DNA from: LMUY01 sp964245075
GTDB taxonomy: Bacteria; Pseudomonadota; Alphaproteobacteria; Acetobacterales; Acetobacteraceae
Direction: 5' to 3'
Length of the DNA stretch: 61,207 nucleotides
NCBI GenBank assembly: GCA_964245075.1
Contig: CAXTLC010000017.1
Coordinates: forward strand, 1-61,207
Shown: positions 34,063 to 43,095 of the stretch, piece by piece
Layout: each line of letters begins with the position of its first letter
Numbering within the stretch: position 1 is the stretch's first letter
Program-made: the position numbers and the translations under genes
Notes under the pieces: model-generated
Databases searched by the model: none
What the model saw: the letters and a program-made list of their open reading frames with translations, nothing else
Told to the model about the DNA's origin: nothing

Positions 34063-34974
34063 ATGAACTGGGCCAAGTTCGACCTCAATCTCCTCGCGGT
34101 GTTCGAGGCCGTCATGCAGGAGCGCAACATCACCCGCGCCGGCAAGCGCCTCGGCCTGAGCCAGCCCGCGGTCAGCCACGCTCTGGCCCGCCTGCGCGTC
34201 ATGCTGAAGGACGACCTGCTGGTGCGCGGGCCGGAAGGCATGGTGCCGACAACACGGGCGGAGCAGTTGGCCGAGCCGATCCGGGACGCCTTGGCCAGCC
34301 TGGAAGCCGCGCTGGCGCCGCAGGCCGCACGCCCGGAAGACATGACCCGCACCTGCACGATCGCGGTGAACGGCTACACGGCCTACGTGCTGGCAGTTCC
34401 GATCGTGGAGGCGCTGCGGAAGGCCGCCCCCCAGCTTCGGCTGCTGATGGTGCCGAGCGGGACGCGGGACATCCTGCACGAGCTTGACGCCGGCTTGATC
34501 GACCTCGCCCTGTCCGGGATGACGGAAGGCGGCGACCGGTTCAAGTGCAGCCGGGTCATGACCGACCGCTACGTCGCGGTGCTGCGGGCTGGCCACCCCG
34601 GCGCTTCCGCCATCCTGTCTGCCCAGGACCTCGCGCCCATGCGGCACCTGACGGTCACCTCGACCGGGGACAACACCAGCTTCTTGGACGACTACCTGGA
34701 AAAGCACCAGTTGAAGCGCGACGTCGCGTTGAGCCTGCCGTTCCTGGCGGCGCCGGAAGCGCTGGCGAAGTCAGACCTGGTGGCGGTCATGCCGGCGCGC
34801 GTGGCGGCGCGGCTGGCGCGGATCTGGGGCTTGGCCGCCTGCGCCATCGCGTGCGACGCGCCGCAGGTCGAGCTGTTCATGACTTGGCACCGCCGGCTGG
34901 ACGCCCAGGAGGAGCATCGCTGGATCCGCAACGCGGTCCGCCACTGCCTGCGTGGCATCGACGGGGCGGGCTGA
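34063..34974 (+). CDS. LysR family transcriptional regulator
   Basis: DNA-binding regulator of 303 residues. FDLNLLAVFEAVMQERNITRAGKRLGLSQPAVSHALARLR at the N-terminus is the winged helix-turn-helix of the family; the remainder is the ligand-binding domain with the segment LDAGLIDLALSGM. The NWAKFDLNLL beginning is typical of the NodD/LinR/PcpR-like subgroup. The ATG at 34063 is chosen because the domain begins there. It is divergent from the amidase and followed after 97 bases by the RND efflux genes; either could be its target. Confidence 0.92.
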   Translation: MNWAKFDLNLLAVFEAVMQERNITRAGKRLGLSQPAVSHALARLRVMLKDDLLVRGPEGMVPTTRAEQLAEPIRDALASLEAALAPQAARPEDMTRTCTIAVNGYTAYVLAVPIVEALRKAAPQLRLLMVPSGTRDILHELDAGLIDLALSGMTEGGDRFKCSRVMTDRYVAVLRAGHPGASAILSAQDLAPMRHLTVTSTGDNTSFLDDYLEKHQLKRDVALSLPFLAAPEALAKSDLVAVMPARVAARLARIWGLAACAIACDAPQVELFMTWHRRLDAQEEHRWIRNAVRHCLRGIDGAG

Positions 34975-35071
34975 AGGCTATTCAGGCGCTGCATGGTGTC
35001 GTGCAGCGGTTCGATTGGGCGGCCCCGTTGCGCGATGCTACTGCATTCCTTCTCGAATAGGGGGAACCGGC

Positions 35072-36235
35072 ATGACCCGCTCCGCGAAGTTCGCCATCGG
35101 GCTGTTGGCGGTGGCAGCGGCCGGCTTGGGGCTCGACCGCTACCGGGCCGGGTCCGCTCCGGCCCCTGCGCCCGCCGCGGCGGCGCCCGTGCCCGTGGTC
35201 GTCGCGCCGGTGAAGCAGGGCGACGTGCCGGTCATCCTGGCCGGGATCGGGACGGTCACTGCGCTGAACACGGCGGTGATCCACTCCCAGGTGACGGGCC
35301 TGCTGCAAAGCGTGAACTTCACCGAAGGCGCCACCGTCAAGCGCGGCGACCTCCTGGCGCAGCTCGACCCGCGGCCGGAGCAGGCCAGCCTGGACGGGGC
35401 ACGGGCGGCGCTTGCGCGCGACGGGGCGCATCTCGCCAACGCCATCACCAATCTCGGCCGCAACCAGCCGCTGCTGAGCAAGGGCTTCGCGACCGAGCAG
35501 GAAGTGACCACCGAGCGATCCCAGATCGCGCAATTGCAGAACGACGTGAAAGCCGACCAGGCGACGGTCGAGAACGCGCAAACGCAGTTGAGCTACACCT
35601 CGCTGGTGGCGCCGTTCGACGGCGTGACCGGGATCCAGCAGATCGACGTCGGCAACGTCATCCATCCCGCCGATGCTGCCGGCCTGGTGGCGATGACGCA
35701 GGTGCAGCCGATCACCGTGATCCTCACCCTGCCGTCCAACGAGATCCCGGCGGTGCAGGACGCGCTCGCGGCCGGTTCCGTGCGGGCGGTGGCGTACGAC
35801 CAGGCGGGGACCAGGAAGCTCGACACCGGCACCCTGCTGCTCATCAACAACCAGGCCGACCCGGCGAGCGGCACGGTGCAGCTCAAGGCGACCTTCCCCA
35901 ACCCGAAGCGGCTGCTGTGGCCCGGCACGTTCGTGAACGTCGAGCTGACGGTGCGCACGGCGCATGACGGCCTGACGATCCCCACGGACGCGTTGCAGCT
36001 CGGCGCCAAGGGGTCGTTCGTGTTCGTCGTGGGCGCAGGCAACAAGGTTGCGGCGCGTTCCGTGCAGGTTGCCCAGCGCGAGCGCGGCACGGCCCTGGTC
36101 AGCGACGGGCTGGAGCCGGGCGAGACGGTGGTCGAGCAGGGCCAGTACCGCCTGGTGGACGGAACGGAGGTGGTGGACGCCAAGCCGGACCAGGTCGCCA
36201 ACGCTTCCCCGGCGACGTCGGGGTTGCTGCCATGA
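35072..36235 (+). CDS. RND efflux periplasmic adaptor (MdtA-like)
   Basis: Membrane-fusion protein of 387 residues that links an inner-membrane RND pump to an outer-membrane channel. One N-terminal membrane helix (FAIGLLAVAAAGLGL) anchors it. The lipoyl-like half motifs (VIHSQVTGLLQSVNFTEGATVKRGDLLAQLDPRP and YTSLVAPFDGVTGIQQIDVGNVI) flank a short coiled-coil hairpin, as in MdtA. The ATG at 35072 follows AGGGGGA at good spacing. It overlaps the pump gene by ATGA. Confidence 0.93.
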   Translation: MTRSAKFAIGLLAVAAAGLGLDRYRAGSAPAPAPAAAAPVPVVVAPVKQGDVPVILAGIGTVTALNTAVIHSQVTGLLQSVNFTEGATVKRGDLLAQLDPRPEQASLDGARAALARDGAHLANAITNLGRNQPLLSKGFATEQEVTTERSQIAQLQNDVKADQATVENAQTQLSYTSLVAPFDGVTGIQQIDVGNVIHPADAAGLVAMTQVQPITVILTLPSNEIPAVQDALAAGSVRAVAYDQAGTRKLDTGTLLLINNQADPASGTVQLKATFPNPKRLLWPGTFVNVELTVRTAHDGLTIPTDALQLGAKGSFVFVVGAGNKVAARSVQVAQRERGTALVSDGLEPGETVVEQGQYRLVDGTEVVDAKPDQVANASPATSGLLP

Positions 36236-39200
36236 GCCTGTCCTCGGGTTTCATCCGCAAGCCGGTCGCGACCTCCCTGCTGATGGTGGCGGTCGTGGCG
36301 CTGGGGATCGTCGGCTACCGCAGCCTGCCGGTGGCCGCCCTTCCGAGCATCGATCTCCCCGTCATCCAGGTCACGGCGCAACTGCCCGGCGCCGATCCGG
36401 AAACGGTCGCCGGCACGGTCGCGACCCCGCTGGAGCGGCAGTTCGGCCAGATTCCCGGGCTGACGCAGCTCACCTCCAGCAGCGGCACCGGGTTCACCCA
36501 GATCACGCTGCAATTCGACCGCAGCCGGACGGTCGATTCGGCGGCGGGCGACGTGCAGGCGGCGATCAACGCCACGGCCGGGCAGTTGCCGGCCGCCCTG
36601 CTCAACCCGCCGACCTTTCGCAAGACCAACCCGGCGGACACGCCCATCCTGCTCGTCTCCCTGTCGTCGGACACCCTGCCGATCACGACGGTCAGCGACT
36701 ACGCGAACTCGTTGCTGGCGCAGAAGATCTCGCAGATCCCGGGCGTCGGCATCGTCGGCATCGGCGGGTTGCAGAGCCCGTCCATCCGCATCCAGGTCAA
36801 CCCCGCGCAGCTCGCCGCCGCGAACCTCGATCTGGAGCAGGTCCGCGCCGCCCTGGTGAACGCGACCGTGGACCAGCCGAAAGGCCAGTTGTACGGGGCG
36901 CAGCAGACCTACGCGTTGCAGACCAACGACCAGTTGGAAACGGCGGCGGGCTTCGCCGACACCGTCATCGCCTACCGCAACGGTGCGGCACTGCGGGTGC
37001 GCGACGTCGGCCGCGCCATCGCGGCGCCCGACGACCGGACGCTGGCGGGATGGCTGAACGCCAAGCCCGCCGTCCTGCTCGCCGTGCAGCGCCAGCCGGG
37101 CGCCAACGTCATCGCCACCGTGAGCGCGATCAAGAAGGCGCTGCCGCAACTGGAAGCCTCCGTGCCGCCGGCGCTCAAGGTGCAGGTGGTGTCCGACCGG
37201 ACGCAGACGATCAACGCGAGCGTGTCGGACGTCCAGTTCACCCTGCTGCTGACGATCGCGCTGGTGGTGGGGGTGATCGCGGCGTTCCTGCGCAAGTTCT
37301 GGGCGACCGCCATCCCGGCGATCTCCGTGCCGATCTCGCTGGTCGGCACCTTCGCAGTGATGTACGCGCTGAGCTACAGCCTGGACAACCTTTCGCTGAT
37401 GGCGCTGACCATTGCGGTGGGCTTCGTCGTGGACGACGCCATCGTCATGATCGAGAACATCGTCCGCCACATCGAGGACGGCGCCGGGCCGATGGAGGCG
37501 GCGCTGGCCGGCGCGGGAGAGATCGGCTTCACCATCGTCTCGATCTCGGTATCGCTGATCGCCGTGTTCATCCCGCTGTTCCTGATGAGCGGCGTGGTCG
37601 GCCTGCTGTTCCAGGAGTTCGCCGTGACGGTGGCCGCCTCGATCCTGGTCTCCGCCGCCGTGTCGCTGACGCTGACGCCGATGATGTGCGCCTTCCTTCT
37701 GAAACCCGGCGGCACCGCCAAGCCGGGCACCCTGTCGCGGCTGCTGGAGCGCGGGCTGGACGGCTTGGTCGCGGCGTATGACCAGGCGCTGGTCGTGGCG
37801 CTGCGGCACCGCCGGGTCACGCTCGCCGTCATGCTGCTGACGGTCGCCGCCACGGTGGCGCTGTTCGTCGCCATCCCGAAAGGCTTCTTCCCGCAGCAGG
37901 ACACGGGCCTGATCATCGGCATCAGCGAGGCGGCGCAGAACGTCTCGCCGGACGGCATGAAGCAGCGGCAGCAGGCGATCCTCGCCATCGCCGCCCGTGA
38001 CCCGGCGGTGGCTTCCGCGGTCGGCTACATCGGGCCGGGCGGCCCCACGGTGACCGAGAACAACGGCCGCGTGTTCATCACGCTGAAGCCGCAGGGTGAG
38101 CGCACCATCACCGCCGACCAGGTGATCGCCCGGCTGAACGCGTCCTTGCAGCAGGTGCAGGGCATGACGCTCTACATGCAGGCCGCCCAGGACATCACGG
38201 TCGGCAGCCGCCTGTCCAAGACGCAGTACCAGTTCACGCTGACCGACGTGGACCAGCAGGAACTCTCGCTCTACGCCCCGCAACTACTGCGCAAGCTGCA
38301 AGCGCTGCCGCAACTGGTGTCGGTGGCGAGCGACCAGCAGTTCACCGGCCAGACCCTGGTGGTCGAGATCGACCGCACGGCCGCTTCCCGCTTCGGCATC
38401 GACCCGGCCAAGGTGGACAACACGCTCTACGACGCGTTCGGCCAGCGGCACGTCGCCCGCATCTACACGCGGCTGAACCAGTACTACGCGATCCTGGAGG
38501 TCGATCCGAGCTTCCAGCTCGGCCCTGACGCGCTGCGGCGGATCTATATCCAGTCGCAATCCGGCACGCAGGTCCCACTGAGCCAGATCGCCTCCTTCAA
38601 GCCGGTGTTGGCGGCCCTGGCGGTCAACCACCAGGGGCAGTTCCCCTCCGTCACGCTGAGCTTCAACTTGGCGCCGGGCACGTCCATCGGGGCGGCGGTG
38701 ACGGCGGTGGAGGCGGCCGCGAGGAGCCTGGGCATGCCCGCCTCGGTGGCGACGGGGTTCCAGGGCAGCGCGCAGGCGTTCCAGAGTTCGCTCAGCAGCA
38801 CGCCCATCCTGATCCTGGCGGCGCTGTTCGCGGTCTACATCATCCTCGGCATGCTGTACGAGAGCACCATCCACCCGCTGACCATCCTGTCCACGCTGCC
38901 GGCGGCGGGCCTCGGGGCGCTGGCGACGCTGATGCTGTTCGGCCGGCCGCTCGACGTGATCGGCATCATCGGCATCGTCCTGCTGATCGGCATCGTGAAG
39001 AAGAATGGCATCATGCTGGTGGATTTCGCCATCCACGCCGAGCGGGAACGCGGCGCCTCGGCGGAGGACGCGATCCACGAGGCCTGCCTGCTGCGGTTCC
39101 GGCCCATCCTCATGACGACGCTGTGCGCCATGCTGGGCGGCGTGCCGCTGGCGCTCGGCACCGGCACCGGCTCGGAACTGCGGCAGCCGCTCGGCTACGC

Positions 39201-39375
39201 CATGGTCGGCGGGCTGCTCGTGTCCCAAGTGCTGACGCTGTTCACCACGCCGGTGGTGTACATCTACATGGACAAGCTGAGCCGGGGGCTGCGCCGCTCC
39301 CGCCCGAAATCAGGGCCGGGTACGCCCATGCAGGTTGCGGCCGCGGGCAAGCAACCGTCGATGGAGATCGCCTGA
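36232..39375 (+). CDS. RND multidrug efflux permease (MdtB/MdtC-like)
   Basis: Proton-driven inner-membrane pump of 1047 residues, with twelve helices and two large periplasmic loops. SSGFIRKPVATSLLMVAVVALGIVGY is the usual start. The proton-relay aspartates are seen in VGFVVDDAIVMIENIVRH in helix 4, and the second-half repeat reads GIIGIVLLIGIVKKNGIMLVDFA. The overall pattern is the MdtB/MdtC group for drugs and bile-salt-like compounds. No TolC/OprM-type channel follows, so a shared channel elsewhere must serve it. Confidence 0.94.
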   Translation: MSLSSGFIRKPVATSLLMVAVVALGIVGYRSLPVAALPSIDLPVIQVTAQLPGADPETVAGTVATPLERQFGQIPGLTQLTSSSGTGFTQITLQFDRSRTVDSAAGDVQAAINATAGQLPAALLNPPTFRKTNPADTPILLVSLSSDTLPITTVSDYANSLLAQKISQIPGVGIVGIGGLQSPSIRIQVNPAQLAAANLDLEQVRAALVNATVDQPKGQLYGAQQTYALQTNDQLETAAGFADTVIAYRNGAALRVRDVGRAIAAPDDRTLAGWLNAKPAVLLAVQRQPGANVIATVSAIKKALPQLEASVPPALKVQVVSDRTQTINASVSDVQFTLLLTIALVVGVIAAFLRKFWATAIPAISVPISLVGTFAVMYALSYSLDNLSLMALTIAVGFVVDDAIVMIENIVRHIEDGAGPMEAALAGAGEIGFTIVSISVSLIAVFIPLFLMSGVVGLLFQEFAVTVAASILVSAAVSLTLTPMMCAFLLKPGGTAKPGTLSRLLERGLDGLVAAYDQALVVALRHRRVTLAVMLLTVAATVALFVAIPKGFFPQQDTGLIIGISEAAQNVSPDGMKQRQQAILAIAARDPAVASAVGYIGPGGPTVTENNGRVFITLKPQGERTITADQVIARLNASLQQVQGMTLYMQAAQDITVGSRLSKTQYQFTLTDVDQQELSLYAPQLLRKLQALPQLVSVASDQQFTGQTLVVEIDRTAASRFGIDPAKVDNTLYDAFGQRHVARIYTRLNQYYAILEVDPSFQLGPDALRRIYIQSQSGTQVPLSQIASFKPVLAALAVNHQGQFPSVTLSFNLAPGTSIGAAVTAVEAAARSLGMPASVATGFQGSAQAFQSSLSSTPILILAALFAVYIILGMLYESTIHPLTILSTLPAAGLGALATLMLFGRPLDVIGIIGIVLLIGIVKKNGIMLVDFAIHAERERGASAEDAIHEACLLRFRPILMTTLCAMLGGVPLALGTGTGSELRQPLGYAMVGGLLVSQVLTLFTTPVVYIYMDKLSRGLRRSRPKSGPGTPMQVAAAGKQPSMEIA

Positions 39376-39842
39376 GCTGCAACAAGCCTGCATTTCCACG
39401 GAAAGTGCAGCAGCCGCCCCGCGGACGGGCGGACCGCTCCCAGGCAAGATGCGAATGGCTGCCGCCTGGCTGGTTCTGGCGGTCACATAGTCGCGATGTA
39501 AGAGGGACAAGGCAGGCCGGAACTCGGTGCCGCTCCTGCCTCGGGCAGGACCGGTTGGCTCCGGTGATACCAATTAACCACCTGTTAATAATCAAAATTT
39601 TGTTATCTCTGCGGCGAAGCGGCACACCGGCCTGATCCGGTAGCCCGGGTGAGCTTCGCGGCGGCCAGATGTAAAAGTTATAAACATCCCCTGGACGAGC
39701 GCCGCAATGTCATCCTTCCTTCGCGGGGGCGTCACGGTCAGCAGCATGCGATGCCGGAACGCCGACATGGAGACGCCGAACGGGCGCTAACGAACGAGAC
39801 CCGTCGCAAGAACGCCCGATGAAGCCACTCAGAGGACAACAA
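39376..39842. other. 467-base intergenic region with an AT-rich island
   Basis: No gene is supportable here. Directly after the RND stop codon an imperfect hairpin (39388-39410, CTGCATTTCC facing GGAAAGTGCAG) may end transcription. A short GC hairpin (CCTGCC/GGCAGG, 39535-39549) lies midway. At about 39566-39612 the sequence becomes strikingly AT-rich (for example TTAATAATCAAAATTTTG), a likely promoter zone for the stress-type genes that follow. I found no exact EcfG-type GGAAC-N16/17-CGTT promoter. Confidence 0.5.
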
Positions 39843-40667
39843 ATGACTGACGAGACGATCGTTGCCGTCTATGACACCGCCGCGCATGCGGAGGGCGCAG
39901 TCGCAGCCCTGAAGCAAGCCGGCATCCCGGACAGCGCCATCAGCCAGCAGGCCGGAACGAGCACCGCAACGCGCGCTCCTGAGGCGACTTCGAGGCGTGA
40001 GAAGGGTTTCTGGTCCAGCCTGTTCGGCGGCGAGCCGGACCACGACACCGCCGTGTACGACCGCAGCCTGGCCGACGGCTCGATCATCGTGTCCGTGAAA
40101 GCGCCGCAGACCCAGATCACCCGCGTGATACAGATCCTGGAAAGCCATAACCCGATCGACATCGACGAACGCGCGACGGGCTACGGCCTGACGCAGACCA
40201 CCCGCGAGGGGCTTGCCTCCTCCACGCCGACGATGGCCGTCGGCACGGCGGCCAACGGCGAAGCCATCCAGCTCTCCGAGGAGAGCCTGGCGGTCGGCAA
40301 GCGCGTGGTGAACCGCGGCGGCACCCGCATCCGCCGCTTCGTGGTCGAAACTCCGGTGGAGCAAACCGTCACCTTGCACAGGGAGAAGGTCACGGTCGAG
40401 CGCCGCCCGGTCACGGATGCCCGGCCAGTGGCCTCGGCCGATTGGAGCGACAAAACCATCGAGATGATGGAGACCGACGAGGAAGCCGTCATCTCCAAGA
40501 CCGCCCGCGTCGTCGAGGAAGTCGGCCTGCGCAAGGAGGCGGCCGAGCGCGTCGAGGTCGTCCGCGACACCGTTCGCAAGGAACAGGTCGATATCGAGCA
40601 GATCCCCGGCGGAGCAGGGACGATAGCGAGCGGCATCGCGACAAGCCCGCGCGCGCCGAAGCGCTGA
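39843..40667 (+). CDS. stress protein with DUF2382/YsnF-like domain
   Basis: Cytoplasmic protein of 274 residues. The N-terminal part (ETIVAVYDTAAHAEGAVAALKQAGI) resembles the alpha/beta domain of general stress protein YflT/YsnF; the C-terminal half (LAVGKRVVNRGGTRIRRFVVETPVEQTVTLHREKVTVERRPV) is the DUF2382 domain, often linked to desiccation or oxidative stress. GAGG seven bases before the ATG at 39843 supports that start. It heads a run of five small envelope or stress genes in the same direction. The molecular function is unknown. Confidence 0.82.
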   Translation: MTDETIVAVYDTAAHAEGAVAALKQAGIPDSAISQQAGTSTATRAPEATSRREKGFWSSLFGGEPDHDTAVYDRSLADGSIIVSVKAPQTQITRVIQILESHNPIDIDERATGYGLTQTTREGLASSTPTMAVGTAANGEAIQLSEESLAVGKRVVNRGGTRIRRFVVETPVEQTVTLHREKVTVERRPVTDARPVASADWSDKTIEMMETDEEAVISKTARVVEEVGLRKEAAERVEVVRDTVRKEQVDIEQIPGGAGTIASGIATSPRAPKR

Positions 40668-40721
40668 TCCCAATAATTGGTCCAGGGCGCGACGCCTCGG
40701 ACCGTGCTAAGGAAAACACGG

Positions 40722-41651
40722 ATGTCCACCACAGCCTACAATGAACCGCCCAACCGCTCGCCGGTCGTCGAAACCACGACCACGTCGCTTGTCGGCGGCT
40801 CGCACGTCCATCGCCGCATCTCCTGGCCCGCCCTGTTCGGCGGCGTGGTCCTGGTGGTGGCGGTGCAACTACTGCTCAGCCTGCTCGGCGCCGGGATCGG
40901 CCTGGGAACGGTCAACACCAACGCCGGGACGACGCCGGACGGCAGCACCCTGGGCATCAGCGCGGGCGTCTGGTGGGTCGTCAGCAGCATCATCGCCCTG
41001 GCCTTCGGAGGCTACGTGTCGGCCTGGATGGCCGGCGTCGAAGGTCGCTGGGACGGTGTCCTGCATGGGCTCGTCACCTGGGGCATCGCCACGCTCCTGA
41101 CCATCTACCTCCTGAGTTCGGCGGTCGGCAGCATCATCGGCGGCGGCTTCTCGGCCATCGGCGGGGTCGCGTCGGCAGCCGGCAGCGGCATCAAGGACGC
41201 GGCCCAGCCCATCGCCCAGGCATCGGGCCTGTCTCCGGACGTGCTGCAACAGCAGGCGCAAGCGTATCTGCAACCGGCGAACCCGGACCCGGCGACGATG
41301 AGCCCGCAGGACGCGCAGAAGGCGCTCGCCACCAACCTGGCGACCTATGCCAAGGGCGGCCCGGACGCGGCGGCTGCCAAGGACCAGATCGTCGCCATCA
41401 TGGCGGCGCAGCAGCATGTCAGCACCGACCAGGCTGCCAAGCAGTTCGACGATGCCCAGGCCAAGCTGCAACAAACCAAGGCCCAGGCGGTCCAGACGGC
41501 CAAGAAGGCGGCGGATGCGAGCGCCTCGGCGGCGTCGGACACCTCGTTCGCGGTCTTCGTCGATCTTCTGCTCGGCGCCATCGCCGCCGCCATCGGCGGT
41601 GCCGTGGCCATCCAGCGCCGTGTTCGCACGACACAGCGAATCGTCCGATAA
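40722..41651 (+). CDS. multi-pass membrane protein with glycine-rich helices
   Basis: Membrane protein of 309 residues. Helices lie near residues 33-56 (WPALFGGVVLVVAVQLLLSLLGAGIGLG), 80-104, 112-150, and one at the C-terminus (FAVFVDLLLGAIAAAIGGAVAI). The first part matches a family found in many alphaproteobacterial stress clusters, sometimes labelled PhnA-like or YrzE-like; no reaction is known. A hydrophilic stretch rich in Ala, Gln and Lys (about residues 170-280) is likely coiled coil. AAGGA eight bases upstream marks the ATG at 40722. Confidence 0.78.
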   Translation: MSTTAYNEPPNRSPVVETTTTSLVGGSHVHRRISWPALFGGVVLVVAVQLLLSLLGAGIGLGTVNTNAGTTPDGSTLGISAGVWWVVSSIIALAFGGYVSAWMAGVEGRWDGVLHGLVTWGIATLLTIYLLSSAVGSIIGGGFSAIGGVASAAGSGIKDAAQPIAQASGLSPDVLQQQAQAYLQPANPDPATMSPQDAQKALATNLATYAKGGPDAAAAKDQIVAIMAAQQHVSTDQAAKQFDDAQAKLQQTKAQAVQTAKKAADASASAASDTSFAVFVDLLLGAIAAAIGGAVAIQRRVRTTQRIVR

Positions 41652-41712
41652 CACTTGACTGAATGCCCGGCACGTCCCGTGCTGGGCTGCGACAACCTTG
41701 AAGGAACACACT

Positions 41713-41973
41713 ATGTCCATTATCGCCTGGATCATCCTCGGCTTGATCGCCGGGTTCATCGCAAGCAAGCTCGTCAACAAAAGCGGCGAGGGCTTGGTTC
41801 TGGACATCGTGCTCGGGATCGTCGGCGCGATCGTCGGCGGCTTCCTGTTCAGCCTGATCGGGGCAGCACCGGTGACCGGACTGAATATCTACAGCATACT
41901 CGTCGCCATCGTCGGTGCGGTCGTGGTATTGTTCATCTATCACGCAGTCACGGGCCGCCGCACCGTCCGCTAA
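41713..41973 (+). CDS. GlsB/YeaQ/YmgE family small membrane protein
   Basis: Very hydrophobic protein of 86 residues, three helices, matching the transglycosylase-associated protein family: IIAWIILGLIAGFIASKLV, then GLVLDIVLGIVGAIVGGFLF, then a third helix and a short basic tail. Relatives are induced by general stress, stationary phase or osmotic shock. AAGGAAC just upstream fixes the ATG at 41713. Confidence 0.9.
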   Translation: MSIIAWIILGLIAGFIASKLVNKSGEGLVLDIVLGIVGAIVGGFLFSLIGAAPVTGLNIYSILVAIVGAVVVLFIYHAVTGRRTVR

Positions 41974-42067
41974 GCGGTCTCAATCCGGGACTGGCGGTTC
42001 GTACCACGACCAACCCAGCGGGCGCCCTGCATCGTGCCGGGCGTCCGCACCAACCGGAACCCGGCAC

Positions 42068-42367
42068 ATGTTCGCCAGACCGCCCGTTGCCCTGGCCGCC
42101 ATCTTGGCCTCCATCCTTGCCAGCGCCGCCACGGCGCCGGTAAGGGCGCAGTCACGCGACCCTTCGCAGTTGCTTGGGGGCCTGCTGTCGGGCAACCAGG
42201 GGCAGGACCAGGCGGTCCGGGACTCCTACCAGCGCGGCTACCGCCGGGGACGGGACGACCAGGCGCGTGCAGACCGCGACCGCGGTTCCTCCACGAGCGG
42301 CTACTCCGACCCGAGCGCCTATGGGGACAGGGAAGATGGCTATCCGCCGCCGCCATACGGGCGCTGA
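42068..42367 (+). CDS. small secreted basic/tyrosine-rich protein
   Basis: Not recognised. The 99-residue product has a clear signal peptide (ARPPVALAAILASILASAATAPVRAQ), then a mature part of about 70 residues rich in Arg, Asp, Gly and Tyr (SYQRGYRRGRDDQARADRDRG, ending YPPPPYGR), probably disordered. It lies within the stress cluster and three bases before the next gene's start, so co-translation is likely. Confidence 0.6.
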   Translation: MFARPPVALAAILASILASAATAPVRAQSRDPSQLLGGLLSGNQGQDQAVRDSYQRGYRRGRDDQARADRDRGSSTSGYSDPSAYGDREDGYPPPPYGR

Positions 42368-42370
42368 GGC

Positions 42371-42904
42371 GTGTTCGCAGCGCAACCGGTTGCCGGCCTG
42401 ATCCTGGCGGCCTGCGTTTCGGGCTGCGCCCTGGCCAGCGCGGCCCCGCCCTCCGTCGAGGTGCTGAATGTCCGGCTGACCGGCATCGGGCTTACCGGTC
42501 AGCAGATCGCGACGACGCTGTGCGTGACCAACCCGAACGATGCCGATCTGGCGTTTCGCCGGGTGGCCGTGGCGCTTGACGTATCGGGCCTGCCGCTGGC
42601 GGAGGGCGCCAGTGATCTCCCGGTCCGGCTGCCGCCGCGTTCGTCCACCCCGGTGCCGTTCACCGTGAACACCACCGTGCAGAACCTTGGGCCGCAACTC
42701 CTGGGGGTCCTGCGCACCGGCAGCCTCGACTACCGCGTGCACGGCTCCGTTTCGCTGGGCGGCGCACTCGGCATCGCCCTGCCGTTCTCAAGATCGGGGC
42801 GTCTCGACCCGTTGGCCGGCGGCTTGGGACTGGCCAGCGCCGCAAGCGACGCCACGCCGGGCAAGTGCTCCCAGGCAGGCGGTCCGGTGATGCCGCAGAC
42901 CTGA
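42371..42904 (+). CDS. LEA type 2 / WHy-domain lipoprotein
   Basis: Probable lipoprotein of 177 residues beginning at a GTG. The N-terminus VAGLILAACVSGCALAS offers lipobox-like cysteines at about 15 and 19. The mature part (PSVEVLNVRLTGIGLTGQQIATTLCVTNPNDADLAFRRVAVALDVSGLPLAEG) is the water-stress/hypersensitive-response (LEA_2) fold, known from desiccation-linked proteins. It closes the stress cluster. The C-terminal 50 residues are low in complexity. Confidence 0.8.
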   Translation: MFAAQPVAGLILAACVSGCALASAAPPSVEVLNVRLTGIGLTGQQIATTLCVTNPNDADLAFRRVAVALDVSGLPLAEGASDLPVRLPPRSSTPVPFTVNTTVQNLGPQLLGVLRTGSLDYRVHGSVSLGGALGIALPFSRSGRLDPLAGGLGLASAASDATPGKCSQAGGPVMPQT

Positions 42905-43095
42905 GCAGGCGTAGCGGAAGGACCGGTCGCGAACGGATATAGCGCCGCCTGGACGGCATCTGCGGACAAGCGTTCGAGCCCTGGGAACGGCGCGGGCTGT
43001 TCGAGCGCGCGGAGGTGCATACCGTATTCGTCCAGCACGATCGCGAACCCGCGGCGGCGTCCCAGCACTCACGGCCGGAGCGCCGGTCTCTTCGT

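Noticed and set aside
39756..39784. Possible EcfG general stress promoter (GGAAC at 39756-39760) before the stress cluster
   Set aside because: Sixteen bases downstream the sequence is CGAA instead of CGTT, so the -10 element is not matched.
42730..43068. Minus-strand frame of 112 codons whose first 55 residues look protein-like
   Set aside because: It runs antisense through the LEA-type lipoprotein gene and has no recognisable family or ribosome binding site. Only the part outside that gene (42905-43068) could be a relic, which I cannot support.
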